The notes: a model not told the origin generated them from the sequence alone. A DNA stretch of 64,000 nucleotides from Lamellibrachia columna (GCA_963662155.1 OY759268.1:57715469-57779468), one strand, 5' to 3'; positions 31,809 to 43,853 are shown, counted from the stretch's first letter. A program made the numbers and translations.

Positions 31809-32159
31809 ATGTCGTCATTGGTAACCCCTGCATCTGAACTCGCTGAACCTCAGCCACAAGCGATGCTGCCACAAAGCTCGTCAGCTCAGAAACTCCATGT
31901 TGAACAGCCTGATCCTGCAACAGTTGGTGACGAACCACTGAGTGGATACCGGTTGTTTGACATTCGACCACTCGTGGAGTTCGTACAGCAGTTCCCGTGT
32001 CCCACATGTCAGCACAGTGGGTATAACGTAACTGGGTTGGGTGCAGGCCTTGCAACTACTGTACGTTTTACATGCAGGGCATGTAGTGCTCTTATGAACT
32101 TGAAAAACACTTGTAGGCAAAATGAAAACGGCAGTGATGGCCATCTGGAAGCACCGAGG
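31809..32159 (+). pseudogene. Mutator-like transposase, N-terminal part
   Basis: Starts 'MSSLVTPASEL' and contains 'GYRLFDIRPLVEFVQQFPCP' followed by a CxxC...CxxC zinc-binding set ('CPTCQ' and 'CRACSALMNLKNTCRQ'). This corresponds to the N-terminal part of the animal Mutator-like transposase-domain proteins. The catalytic DDE core that should follow is missing; the frame breaks near 32110-32125, where the C-terminal portion begins in another frame. I infer an internal deletion. Confidence 0.7.
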
Positions 32160-32650
32160 TAAGGACCACAGGGATTGTGGTGACTGGTGCCCGGCACACT
32201 ATGGTGATGTGGACAGAGCCAACAGGAAGTTTCTGCCTAAGTTTGTGCTGAAGGCAATCAAACCTGTGTTTGAGACACTGAGCACTGACAGTTTGTTGTC
32301 CAAGTGCACTCATGGTGGAACACAAAAGTCAAATGAGAGTTTCCACCATTTGATCTGGAATCGATGCCCAAAGAGTGTGTTTGTGGGCAGAATGAGGCTA
32401 GAAGTAGCAGTGTATGATGCAGCTATTGTGCATAATGAGGGGGAAATGGGAAGGTTGCCCATATTTCAGATGCAAAGTCTTGAACAGGGTGCTTTCATGA
32501 AAGTAGGTTTCCTCTGCATTGACTGAAAGCGGGTGTTGTCAGCTGAAAAGCAAGCAACAGAAGCAGCCAAGACCAGTAGAAAGAGGAGGCAGGTTGTACA
32601 GGCTGGTACAAGCACTAGTGATGGTAGCTATGAAGTTGGAGCTTTCTAAA
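32122..32650 (+). pseudogene. Mutator-like transposase, C-terminal part
   Basis: The 134-codon frame reads 'WKHRGKDHRDCGDWCPAH', 'KFVLKAIKPVFETLSTDSLL', 'SKCTHGGTQKSNESFHHLIW', 'NRCPKSVFVGRMRLEVAVYD'. This is the conserved C-terminal block (CxHGxTQNxNESxHxxIWxRCPK) of Mutator-like transposase-domain proteins abundant in invertebrate genomes. A stop at 32524 is followed in frame by a basic tail ('AAKTSRKRRQVVQAG') ending at 32650. With the truncated N-terminus beside it, this is a deletion derivative unable to transpose itself. Terminal repeats were not found. Confidence 0.82.
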
Positions 32651-33143
32651 TGAAGTAGTGTTGTCTGTACACACGTACCAAGCATTTAAACGCAGTTTTC
32701 TCCATTTTGTTTTTTGGAGCCGTGCATGTAGTCTTATGTCAAGATATCTAGAAAAGTTGTTGACTGATGTTTATGAAAATTGGCATATTGTTGAAGCTAT
32801 ACAAGTTGAAGTTGGACTAAAATGATTGATATTGTTCAGTTATTTATAGAGATATAGCGTATTGTGTCCATGACGAATATGTGTTTCTGTAACCTTTGTA
32901 CATAAAAAAATCGTATTTGTTTTAATATTGATCTGATCTTGTTTCTTTTAGTTCAGGTTGAAATATAATTTCTTGGCATCATACTGTCAAAATATCAACT
33001 TATGTCCAGAAATAACCTAGAAATAGTGACATGAAAATACCCTATAGATTTCTCTTTGGCGGCCATCTTGACAAACTAATACTATTTAAGTTTTCAAATT
33101 ACATATTTCCAGTTAGAGTTTTTAAAAAGTCATCTTTGCATAC
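32651..33143. other. No recognised gene
   Basis: Probably the 3' flank of the Mutator-like element. AT-rich, no structure recognised. Confidence 0.45.
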
Positions 33144-33240
33144 TTATGTCTGGGTCGCACTCAAACATGGCCTCAGAGAGCTCCGTGTCGACGGGGCCCG
33201 TGTAGATGTCAACCTTGTTGCGGACATTGGCCAGTGGCGA
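33144..33240 (-). CDS. Exon of an unidentified host gene
   Basis: 97 bp of GC-rich minus-strand sequence between an acceptor (gttgatgtag) and a donor (gtatgc). Open in one sensible frame: 'SPLANVRNKVDIYTGPVDTE' then 'LSEAMFECDPDI'. Composition, codon choice (many C/G third positions) and splice borders contrast sharply with the AT-rich surroundings, which is why I call it coding. I do not recognise the protein. Confidence 0.5.
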
Positions 33241-33722
33241 CTACATCAACTGCACACACATTGTTGTGAACCCTGTCACCATGACAACACATAAACACAC
33301 GTTACAGGTGTAAACGTCACATGACATGCAACTGAGCATTTAACATGTATCAACAGAAAACTGGAACACAAGATGAAAATCTCATTTGCAGTGCTCCAAA
33401 AAATATTTTCCAAGCAGGACACCGAGTCTTGCTGCCAGCAGATGAAGGCTGGATATTTTCCTCCAAGGCATGGCATTTATTCTCCTAGAAATTTTTTTTT
33501 CTTCAAAATAACACATTTACTTTTTATTTACAAAACAATTTAGACTACTACAATATAATAAAATTCTAACAATTGTTGAGACTTAATATTTCTTACTCTG
33601 AGTGACTAGTTATCCAGCGAAATCTGGTTACTTTTACATTCTAGCTAAAACCCAGCCCATTGCAGTGATGTCACAGCTTTTTGTGTATATGTTCCTGGTT
33701 TTAGTGGGTTCATCAGATGTAC

Positions 33723-33773
33723 ACCCAACTCAGCACAGACTGGAGGCAGATACTCGTCCACATCACCCACGAT
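33723..33773 (-). CDS. Second short exon-like segment, same strand, unidentified
   Basis: After a splice-acceptor-like tcatgttgcag the minus strand reads 'IVGDVDEYLPPVCAELG', with a possible donor gtgtac. It has the same GC-rich coding-like composition as the exon at 33144-33240. The phases of the two do not fit directly, so a missing exon or a different border must lie between them if they belong to one gene. Unidentified. Confidence 0.4.
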
Positions 33774-33890
33774 CTGCAACATGAAGATCAGATCATGAAT
33801 AAAAATCAGATCATCTATCTCACATCAACTGTTTGTTCGTAAAACTAAGCTTAACCTGAGCAAGTGTGTTTTCTCTGTAGTTGCACCTGG

Positions 33891-33971
33891 GATCTAGGAT
33901 GAACTCACCATCACCTAGGATCTGGGATGAACTCACCATCACCTAGGATCTGGGATGAACTCGCCATCACC
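33891..33971. repeat. 28-bp tandem repeat, three copies
   Basis: Unit ggatctgggatgaactcacc + atcaccta. Confidence 0.92.
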
Positions 33972-34880
33972 GAAAATCATCTGCAACCTTCTGTAAAAAA
34001 ACTCAAGAAATTTTTTAGAAATTGCAATTAAAACCTAAATCCTTGGCAGTCCCTCGCAGTGATGCTGCTGCTACTGTGTCAGTAGTACATCAAATTCAAA
34101 TTTTGGTGGGTCACAAATATGTACGAGGGAAGCGTCTAGGTCCGTCAATGTCTGCCTCACATTTAGCCATAAATTATAAAATGATTACCATGAAAGCAAC
34201 CAGAGACTTAACTGACTCTAATTGTTATCCCCAATAAACAACACGTCAGACGCTGTATTGTATATTATTTTGTTATCATATTTTTTACCAATAATTTATT
34301 CAATTATTCACATCTGCAAACAACCGACCTGTCTGCAAAAATTAATGAAGTATCCCACGAACATAATATTCTGATAAAAAATACTCTGTGAAAATGTCTC
34401 CAAGGGTTCGACAGACGTACTCAATGATGCGTTAATAAATGGTGCATCAATTTGTTTACGCATACGTCATACGTCAAGGAACCTATAAAAGCTACATGGC
34501 TGACACACATATGGACAATGACACACATTGCCTGGGGTTGTTGGGTGCGTCAAGCCATTGATGGGTGTACAAGTAGCTGAAATGAGAACTTCATGGCTAT
34601 ATTTATCCACCTGGTCCGCCTATTCATTGTGCCACCTTTTAGGCCGTCTCTCTCAGCCTCAGGAGTCAGGCTCAGGACACAATGTTGATTGAGAAACACA
34701 AATGTTGACAAGTCGAATGTTGACAGCCGAAAGTGGGCGTTTTCAGAACTATGAAATTAATGTTTTTAGCGCCGATTCAAAATGATCGCATGTAGGGGTG
34801 CCCATTCAAGACGCTGACACAGGATGTCGAAGTTGCCGAAAATGCGAAATGTTTCGATGTACGGCCCCGGGTGACAATGT
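33972..34880. other. No recognised gene
   Basis: Unique sequence. Nothing supportable. Confidence 0.45.
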
Positions 34881-34891
34881 CAATGGTCACG

Positions 34892-34961
34892 GTGTATGAA
34901 AACAAATGTATGATCCCGTACAATGGTGTATGAAAACAAATGTATGATCCCGTACGATGGT
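34892..34961. repeat. 34-bp tandem duplication
   Basis: ggtgtatgaaaacaaatgta + tgatcccgtacaat, twice. Confidence 0.9.
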
Positions 34962-35219
34962 AATTGTCCATTACTAACTGTAGTACGGACCGTCATTCCT
35001 GGCGAACAATGTCTGCCAAGGATATGGAGTTTGTTTTTTGCGACATGGTATTCTCCTGACGGCGGAAAAACTTTTTCGTGGGCGAAAATGGGGTAACAAG
35101 AAATAGTAAAATAGTTACATATTGCACACACTATGTCGCACTAACGGCTATAACGGATCCACGTTGTAAGGGTCCATACCACAGTTTATTGTTATATATA
35201 TTTATTCTTGATGGCAGAG

Positions 35220-35858
35220 AGTTAGTTTTAGTTTAGTCTTGGTGGAAGAGAGTTAGAATGAGCTTTAGTTTAGTCTTGGTGGAAGAGAGTTAGAATGAGC
35301 TTTAGTTTAGTCTTGGTGGAAGAGAGTTAGAATGAGTTTTAGTTTAGTCTTGGTGGAAGAGAGTTAGAATGAGCTTTAGTTTAGTCTTGGTGGAAGAGAG
35401 TTAGAATGAGCTTTAGTTTAGTCTTGGTGGAAGAGAGTTAGAATGAGTTTTAGTTTAGTATTGGTGGAAGAGAGTTAGAATGAGCTTTAGTTTAGTCTTG
35501 TTGGAAGAGAGTTAGAATGAGCTTTAGTTTAGTCTTGGTGGAAGAGAGTTAGAATGAGTTTTAGTTTAGTCTTGGTGGAAGAGAGTTAAAATGAACTTTA
35601 GTTTAGTCTTGGTGGAAGAGAGTTAGAATGAGCTTTAATTTAGTCTTGGTGGAAGAGAGTTAGAATGAGCTTTAGTTTAGTCTTGGTGGAAGAGAGTTAG
35701 AATTAGCTTTAGTTTAGTCTTGGTGGAAGAGAGTTAGAATGAGCTTTAGTTTAGTCTTGGTGGAAGAGAGTTAGAATGAGCTTTAGTTTAGTCTTGGTGG
35801 AAGAGAGTTAGAATGAGCTTTAGTTTAGTCTTGGTGGAAGAGAGTTAGAATGAGTTCT
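35220..35858. repeat. 37-bp minisatellite, about 17 copies
   Basis: Unit agtttagtcttggtggaaga + gagttagaatgagcttt, with scattered single-base changes. Purine-biased on the plus strand. Confidence 0.96.
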
Positions 35859-36544
35859 GGTGGGCGTACGACTACACATAGATACGTCATCATGTAGTCT
35901 TAGACAACATAAATGATTGTCTATGTATGTAACTGTATCATATTTTGTCTGATTAAACTCATAACGAGCTTACCTGGAATCTTCTGAGTGAAGTGAGTTC
36001 TCTCTATTACCGTGGTTATTGATATAATCAAGCTAACCCTGAACGCAGTGGGGGGGGGGCGCTTGTGATTAGGTAACTAACGGTATAGACGTAAGAAATG
36101 AGGCACTCATGCACTTATGTAAAATCAGCTTGTTTGTATACCAACATTGGAAAGACAGCTGGATTTTATAGAAGTTGACAATAATCAGACAGAGGAGTGT
36201 CACTGGATTTTATAGTGACGAGTGCGCCATTCAAACTTAAACAGGACATTAATTTGTATCACAAGATACATGGCGAGCGCTAACAACTGTTGTTATACGG
36301 ACAGCAAACCCGTCCGACGATCCTTGGAAGGACAGGTGGCCGACATCCCTACCCGGAAGCTCGACGTCACGGCTCCGACGGTACTGCGACCGCCAGCAGA
36401 CGACGGCATGGCCGGCCGTAATAAGTGACTTACGGAGGTAAACAGGCAGCCTTGTCTAGCGACGTCTTGCCCCTGTATGATGTAACTTTGGACAATCGAA
36501 GAAACGACCCATGATGATGTCATCAATTGCACGTAACTGTTGAT
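35859..36544. other. Mostly non-coding; one GC-rich open frame at 36270-36428
   Basis: The open frame starts 'MASANNCCYTDSKPVRRS' and ends at a stop beside a possible donor (aataa/gtgact). GC content rises locally. It could be a first exon, but no family is recognised, so I do not call it as a gene. Confidence 0.35.
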
Positions 36545-36650
36545 GTAGCGTTGCGAGAAATTGTACATAATAACTACAAAGGATAATTCGATTGTTCGTG
36601 GAAAGGGTAATGTTGGGTTGAATTTCGGGAAAAAAACTGAGACGACTCGG
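36545..36650 (+). repeat. Dispersed repeat 'family D', copy 2
   Basis: Homologous to 3539-3640 in the same orientation (gataattcgattgttcgt core, aaactgagac end). Confidence 0.65.
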
Positions 36651-36884
36651 ACGTTCGGTCAATATACAGAAAATTCGAAATACTTTCGGTCCACAGTAGA
36701 GGCAAACGTCCAGAATGAGTATTTCAGCTAAGTTTTTTTTACCACAGAAGATATCAGCTCACTTCCAGTTTCAGTTACTAAATTTGAGGGGGTTAAATCA
36801 GATCAATTAGGGTAGTTATTTGTATCAAATTAGAATACCACTTGCAAAAGTGTTTAACTTGTCTCAAGAAGAGTGAACAGTACC

Positions 36885-37060
36885 TACAGAATGGATAGTA
36901 GCAAACATTACGACGTTATTCAAGAAGCGATCTAGGAGTATGTCATTAACAGTGAGTTTCACATCAGTTGTCGGCAAATTATTAGAAAGGTTACTTATAG
37001 ACCACATGGTTGAATTCCTTGTAAAACATAAACTAATATGGAGAAACGATTATCTTGAGG
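36885..37060 (+). pseudogene. LINE reverse transcriptase finger fragment
   Basis: One open frame reads 'EWIVANITTLFKKRSRSMS', 'LTVSFTSVVGKLLERLLIDH', 'MVEFLVKHKL'. This is the first reverse-transcriptase block (W-x-x-ANxTxxFKK...TSVxxKLLE..I.DH) of Jockey-superfamily LINEs. It stops at 37060 where family B begins. Confidence 0.82.
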
Positions 37061-37061
37061 G

Positions 37062-37885
37062 GTACAATTAACTAATATGAACATCACATTTCAAGTTTGC
37101 GGTTCTTGGTGTGTAATCATGGGATGATGAAAGGTTCGTTCGCATTCGTCCACAAGCGCTGAGCCCTTTCCCGTTGTAACATTGAACACGCGACGACATT
37201 CCTGTGACGGTGTTCTATCATGCGAATCCGCCATGTCAAAGTTGAAAAGATACAAATATGCAATAGCGATCACCCCAACAGGGTCAGGAAGTGAGTCTAC
37301 GGATTTCGTTGTATCGGTTATAATTATAGTCTTTCTTAGGTGTTCATTACATATATGATATGGATTTCAACACCAGCTGATTCAGTAAGTACATATTAAT
37401 ATATATTTATTGTTTTGGGCAAACACTACACCCATTGAACAGTAGGGTATACTACTGTTAGAGCGTATGTTTGTCAACTGACGAGATCAAGGTCACGGTG
37501 CTACGGTGTATGCAACGACACATCTACAAATGACAAGTATTCACTGGTAAATAACCATTAACACTGGCTTATTATTATACAGACTTAGCCAACGTTGCTG
37601 GAATGCGGACAGCTAAGACGACTTAGCACTGTGTTAAGAGCCAGTGGTTGTGTCGAGCATTTAGCTTTCTCCAGCTGTAATAACAGACAAGCCGCCATTA
37701 AAGTACCGGTCACGCTCTGCGTGCTTCGTTACGTAGTGCCCTATGTATGTCACCTGATTAGGGTGACCCAAAAATATAACACACACCTGTGTACTTCTTA
37801 CGCATTGAACGATTTAGTCCCTGTATATAATTTAATTGCATTAGTGAGAATTATATTGAGCGCATTTAAAAAGCGCTGTAAAACA
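37062..37885 (+). repeat. Dispersed repeat 'family B', copy 1
   Basis: Runs from cacatttcaagtttgcggtt to aaaaagcgctgtaaa. It shares ordered landmarks with the 40.6 and 48.0 kb copies: cgacgacattcctgtgacgg, catgcgaatccgccatgtca, caacaccagctgattcagta, tactgttagagcg, caactgacgaga, acaagccgccatta, taccggtcacgct. No terminal inverted repeat and no recognised protein. Confidence 0.85.
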
Positions 37886-38144
37886 GGGCAACGTCCATTC
37901 AGAGAAGCATAACATAGACGTTAAAATAACTAGTTAAGTAAACAATAACCATGTATTAGTTAAAATATGATGCACATTGTATATCAATTAATTAGTTAAA
38001 TATATAATAATAAATTAGTTAAAAAACATTACATATATTTAAATGCATACTTTACTTATGTCATCAACTAAATGTGGTGATATGACGAGTTCCTTCCAGC
38101 GGTCTCGATTCATCCTGACGTTTAACGGACTAGCCCCAGTGAGC
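37886..38144. other. AT-rich spacer
   Basis: No gene recognised. Confidence 0.5.
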
Positions 38145-38159
38145 ATGGTGTGTGTGTGT

Positions 38160-38227
<68 letters not shown>

Positions 38228-38239
38228 GTCCAGTGAGCA

Positions 38240-38330
<91 letters not shown>

Positions 38331-38351
38331 TGTGTGTGTGTCCAGTGAGCA

Positions 38352-38429
<78 letters not shown>

Positions 38430-38437
38430 ATGCGTGC
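38145..38437. repeat. Compound (GT)n microsatellite in three blocks
   Basis: Three long gt runs separated by ccagtgagcaag (38230 and 38341). The same spacer at both places shows the block itself was duplicated. Open frames of VCV/THT repeats are translated microsatellite. Confidence 0.97.
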
Positions 38438-39985
38438 GTGCTCACGTCAGCTGCCCAATAACATACACAATGTATAAATGAATTAACCAAGTAATTATCT
38501 GAGATGACAACATATACATGATTACATGTTGGCCTAAAATAAACAGTTTCATTTGTAGTAATAATCCTAGCATTATCGCTTAATTAAAATCAGAAAAAGA
38601 CAGAAGTAGTGAACGTCTTCAGCACATTTGGAATAAGCCACACATTGCGTTTTATTTTATTTCAGTAAATGTGCCGAAATGTTCCACTTTCTATTTTGTG
38701 TAGAAAATATCCTGGATATTGGAGAAGTGAATACAAAACGTGTACTTTTTATTTTCGAGATTGTTGATGGGGTCTTCTGTGTTCACACAACTTACTTGGT
38801 TTGGTACTCGCCGCTTCGTACAATTTAACGATCCTAACAGCGCAGTGTTGTGATCTAATTTGCGGTTGATAAATTTCCCGTTTCTGCGAAAGTTCAGGTA
38901 AAATTAGCTGACACTTTGACTCACATCAGTTTGCAATGATCTGATTTTAGAAGCGGCGGTGTTTGTTTCCCTCTACACGCCGGGCTTGTTGATGTCCCAC
39001 AATGTAACATGTTTCCCTATTATGGGATAAGCTTCCCCAGCAGTCACTGTTTGACAAGTTCGAGATGTCTGTATAAATTCTCGCGACATTACATCGGGGT
39101 GACCCCGAATTTATTGTTTTATATTGCACGATTGAGACCAAAGCATATTTAAAGAATATAATTAGGAGTCACAAACAGACACCTTCAAGTGTCCAAAATC
39201 GCACAGCTTGACAAAAAATATACTTATTGCTTGCTATAATTTATTAGTAGTGCACGAAAGTTCACTTTGTAAGTCATTGTATGGTACATATTCCCAAGTC
39301 TACCAGACAGTTAAGGACTACATCCACTATGCCTACTCATAGATCAATTGATATATTGAACGCGCCTTGTCGCTGTGCGAAATGAACTAAGAACGCACTG
39401 ACAGAACGAATCCGTGTACATTGACAACGTGCTAAGGGACATATCAGAAGAATTAGGAATAGACAAAGGGTTGGGGTAATGCCTCCAGTTTGTATCATAT
39501 CATTGATATTGATTGATGTATGTTCGTTGTTCTGCTAGTTGACGGGGTACGGGTAAAAAAAAAATGAATTGTGTGGTGCTTACCGTGTTGTGATTGACTG
39601 CGGACGCGTGTACATTATTTCCTGCAATGCTACGTGGCTATATACACCGGTTATAGAGGGTCGCGGACTTGGAGTCAATGTCTCCGTAATGTAGACATTC
39701 CGAGATGAGTACACGCCTCCAAGATACAGACTTCCTAGATTCAACTAGATTTAACAAGATTGTCACCCAAGGCTACTCGCTGTATATAGCAAATAGCCGA
39801 TTAAACCGTTGTCTGGTCGAACATCCACCATTTTAATGTGCGTGTGTCCCTCCCGTGTCATATATGTGTCCACTCAATATGACAATTATATGTCAACACA
39901 TTTACACCGTTGGCAGGTTCTCCAGTTAGTGTTCATCCTCTGTGACTGACAACCTCTTCCAGTCGACGATTTGTTTAATTATTTC
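38438..39985. other. No recognised gene
   Basis: 1.5 kb of unique sequence without coding features. Confidence 0.5.
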
Positions 39986-39989
39986 TGCT

Positions 39990-40540
39990 CTCTATTTCTT
40001 CTACAAGATTCGGGTTATTGTACACAAGCATGGATGTCATGTCGTAAAAAGGATATAGATAAGCTAGAAAGAATAAAACGAGGAACAACTAAGATGATTC
40101 TAGAACTGAGAGAACTTAGCTATGAAAGCCGTTTAATAGAATGTGGTTTGACAACACTAGAGACCAGGAGACTGTGAGGAAGCCAAATAGAAGTGTTTGA
40201 AATAGTGAATGGTTATGGGGATATTAATAGGAATGTGTTATTTAAACTTAAATAAACTGTCAAATTGTGTTAATGTTAATAGTGTGAATATATTTAAACA
40301 TAACATTGGGAGATAGCTGGTAAGGGCGGACTATACGTAGGTGAAACACTTGTAGGGCTCTCGATAAACCATTGGCTTCTTTGTCCACTTACCACACGAA
40401 ACTTGTAGTTTTGGGTGGAAATCTTGCTAAATGTTGTTAAATCTTGTTAATATTCGGTATTCCTAATATTCCCCACTCCTTATTTTAGCATTGCGGACAA
40501 CGTTATTGTCGTGAAGTCGGCAGAAAATATGCACCATGTT
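39990..40540 (+). pseudogene. LINE-C 3' fragment
   Basis: Reads 'CTQAWMSCRKKDIDKLERIK', 'ILELRELSYESRLIECGLTT', 'LETRRL', a stop, then 'IEVFEIVNGYGDI'. This is the C-terminal signature of LINE-C. The typical tail follows (ggcggactatacgtaggtga ... ccattggcttctttgtccacttacc). The remaining sequence to 40540 (ttcctaatattcccc...) is also shared with 47930, just before family B. Confidence 0.88.
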
Positions 40541-40559
40541 AGTAAATGTATATCTTAGT

Positions 40560-41412
40560 TGAGATTACTAATGTGAAAATCACATTTCAAGTTTGCGGTT
40601 CTTAGTGTAAAATCATAGGACGGAGAAGGGTTCGTTCGCATCCGTCCACCAGCGATGGGCCTGTTACCCTTATAGCACTGTAACGCGACGACATTCCTTT
40701 GATGGTGTTCAGTCATGCGAATCCGCTACGTCAAAGTTGACAGGATAAATATATGCAGCAGCAATCACCCCAATATGGTGAGGAAGTGGGGCTACGTGAA
40801 GGATTTTGTTACATCGATTACACGTATCGTCTTTCTTGGGTGTTCATTACTGACGTCTCGAAATGTGACATATATCTATCTCAACACCAGCTGATACAGT
40901 AAGTAAATATTAATATGTATGTATTGTTTGGGCAAACTCTACACCCACTGAACAGTAGGGCATAGTACTGATAGAGTTTATGCTTGTCAACTGACGAGAT
41001 TAAGCTCATGGGGCTGCGGTGTATTGAACGATACATCTACAAATGACATGTATTTACTTGTAAATAACCGGTAACACTGGCGTATAGTTATACAAGTTAG
41101 CATAGTTAAAGTTGATGGAATACACTCGACGACTGCTACGAAGTTTTAGTACTGTGCTAAGATCAGTGGTTATGTCAAATATGTATCTTTCTCAAGCTGT
41201 CATAACAGACAAGCCGCAGTTAACGTACCGGTCACGCTTGGTGTGCTGTGTTACGTAGTGGCCAGTCTATGTCACCTGACAAATATATAACAGGTACCTG
41301 TACATTTCATACGCAAAGGCTTAATCACTGTATATGATTTGATTTCCTCCTCTACATTTTCACCCTGAGTCAATAATAGTAATAATAAGCACATTTAAAA
41401 GCGCTGTAAATA
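40560..41412 (+). repeat. Family B repeat, copy 2
   Basis: Colinear with 37062-37885 over the full length, from tcacatttcaagtttgcggt to aaaagcgctgtaaa, with scattered substitutions and indels. Bordered on both sides by LINE-C fragments. Contains gagattaagctc at about 41000, the site that in copy 3 is occupied by piggyBac. Confidence 0.88.
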
Positions 41413-41880
41413 CTTATGAAGAACGCCTAAAAGAATGTGGTTTAACAACCCTAGATACAAGAATGTGGTTTAGCAACCATAGATACAAAAATGTGGCTTA
41501 ACAACCACAGAAACTGAGAGGTTAAGAGGAGATCAAATTGAATGTTTTAAGATATTGAATGGGTATAAAAAAATGTTGATAGATAGTATAACTAGAGGAC
41601 ATGAGGTAACATTAATACAATGTCAGTGTAGGTTGGATAACAGGAAGTACTTGTTCTCACAGAGGACAATAAATTAATGGAAAACATTATTCACATATTG
41701 TGTAACTGCTATCGACGTGAATATGTTTAAAGACAAGGTTGACACATATCTTAAGAGGGCGGGTTACACATAGATGAAACAATGTTGGAATCTCGATAAG
41801 CCAATGGCTTCCTTGTCTACTTGCCTTCTGGGCCTTTGCCTTGGATGGTAATCTTGCTAAACATCTTGTTATATTTGGAA
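41413..41880 (+). pseudogene. LINE-C 3' fragment with short internal amplification
   Basis: Starts 'YEERLKECGLTTLDT'. About 27-bp direct repeats (agaatgtggtttaacaac..taga) follow, then the LINE-C C-terminal frame ('RLDNRKYLFSQ' region) and the tail ...cacatagatgaaacaatgtt...ccaatggcttccttgtctacttgcc. Begins exactly where family B ends. Confidence 0.82.
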
Positions 41881-42355
41881 AGGTCCAATCAGAGACGCTT
41901 AAAATGCGTGTTAACTATGTAAGCATGATGCATAACGTATATCAATATAAATTAATTAGTTAAATAATAAAATTAGAAAAAGAACATAAACGCATATATA
42001 AACATCACTTACTTATTACTCACGTTATCAACTCATCAGCTGTTATGATTTGTCATGGAGTCTTGATTAGATTAGCCCCTCTCTCAAACAGTTTTATTTG
42101 GACGACTTCTTCTCAGAGGACTCGATGTTTCCAAAGCAAAACTTTGCACTACTTCGTCATGTCGCGTGACATAACCCGACAGATGACGACAATGTTGCCT
42201 CGTGATGAAGACAATGATGTCTCATAATGAAGATAATGTTGTCTCACGGCGGTGGAGATCAGAAGGTGTCGTACATGTCCCGACTGGTGATGTGATTGCA
42301 CCAGGACACACTGAGGATTACACTGCGCAGTAATATCATATATGTGACATCAAGT
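41881..42355. other. No recognised gene
   Basis: Short repeats of cgtgatgaagacaatgatgt type near 42190-42245. Otherwise nothing. Confidence 0.45.
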
Positions 42356-42359
42356 ACTT

Positions 42360-43164
42360 TCTCCAGAGTGATGGATTTCGCAAAAGCATTTGATAAGATC
42401 AGTCATAACAAGCTGATTGACAAACTCCATCACAATGCATTCAGAGTAAGAAAAGGTCCCAGTAACATCAAGGGTACCTAAGGGTTCTGTTCTTGGTCCA
42501 TGTTTATTTATCTTTTATATAAATGATATTCCTATTAATATGATATTGGACTTTGGAACTACCTCTCTCAACACATTCCTAGTCTAAGCAATCTGGATAC
42601 GTTGAATAGTGACATTCAGACACTGCATTATCCAATATTTTACATTTAAAACAAATCTTAAATGTACATAAGTTATTATTTTTGTGTTCGCCTATTGGTC
42701 TGCCTAAACCTTTGGCATGTTGAGGCTAGGCAGAATTTGGGAAGAAGAAGACAGAATTTTAATTTAATGATTTAAGTGCTGCACTAACAAAATATCGCAC
42801 TGGTCTGGCTGTTGCATAGATAAATCATCTTTTGTATGCAGATGACCTGGTTGTATTCTCCCCTTCCAGCAGAGGTTTGAATGAGCTTATGGTCTAAATC
42901 ACGAAATGAAATTTACTCATAAGAAAAGTGCAATATTCACAAGTGGAGGAAATTGTAAGAAAAATGTATGTCACGAAGCATTTAAGTTAAATGGAGAGGA
43001 TATTAAAGAAATGAATATTGTGAAATACCTGGGTCATATTATTTGCAGTGACTCTAAGGATGACAAAGATATAATGCGTCAGTGTCGTCAGTTGTATGCC
43101 CGTGATAACGTACTACAAAGGAAATGTTATATGTGTACAGATGATGACAAGATCAATACATTTT
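42360..43164 (+). pseudogene. Non-LTR reverse transcriptase relic
   Basis: Reads 'VMDFAKAFDKISHNKLIDKL' (first catalytic aspartate) near 42370, 'GSVLGPCLFIFYINDIP' near 42485, 'LYADDLVVFSPSSRGLNEL' (catalytic YADD) near 42835, then 'IVKYLGHIICSDSKDDKDIM' and 'QCRQLYARDNVLQRKCYM'. The order is right but there are AT-rich gaps and frame changes, and the blocks may derive from two different LINE types: the YADD-YLGHI part resembles a family common in fish and molluscs. No endonuclease part. Confidence 0.8.
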
Positions 43165-43620
43165 GATCATCTATGACGCCGAATTCGACGGAGATCACGA
43201 ATATGATAGAAACAGGATTTACATACTTGAGAAATATGCTGGCGAAAGTTGAAGTCACTGTCAAAGATAACACCTAGATTGCGAACAGTATCTGATGGGA
43301 ATGTATCATTGCCAAGTAGTTTAACTGGAAAATGGCTGATGACCCTATTTCGTTGTTGTTTAGTGCCAATAACAATAAGGTCTGTTTTATTTGGATTAAG
43401 CTTTAGCTTACTTGATTCCATCCACAACAAGATATCAGTAAGACAATCACTTAAAGTCGAAAGAGATTCTTGTGCATTTGATTGTGAAAGTGATATGTAA
43501 TCCTGTGTGTCATTAGCATAAAGGTGATGACTGAGATTTTGATTAGCAATGACTTGGCTGAGCGATGTAGTATATAAGCTGAACAGAACAGGGCCAAGGA
43601 CAAGGGTTCTTAGTGGTGTT
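43164..43620 (-). pseudogene. CR1-like LINE fragment, middle of reverse transcriptase
   Basis: The minus strand from 43620 reads 'VLGPVLFSLYTTSLSQVI', then 'HLYANDTQ' (catalytic YADD changed to YAND), 'LLWMESSKLKLNPNKTDL', 'FPVKLLGNDTFPSDTVRN', 'LGVIFDSDFNFRQHISQVCK', 'SCFYHIRDLRRIRRH'. This is a classic CR1/L2-like sequence. One catalytic aspartate is lost. Ends at 43164, where it meets the opposite-strand LINE. Confidence 0.88.
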
Positions 43621-43853
43621 TATGGTAAATCAAATGTAAACGCAAAACGCTAACTTCCAACAATCGCAGACACCACGCGCGCGCGGCGACTACTTCGTCT
43701 AGCCATAAAAGCGATCACATATTTGGTAAACACTGCTATCACGACTGTCACGTATAAACTACCAAGTTTTCTAATCACGGGATGGGCATTTTTGCTAGTA
43801 AAATATAAAACACTTATATTGCGCTAGTTTACGGCGAAATGTTGTTATATTTC

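Noticed and set aside
38039..38490. THT/VCV-repeat proteins
   Set aside because: Translated (GT)n microsatellite.
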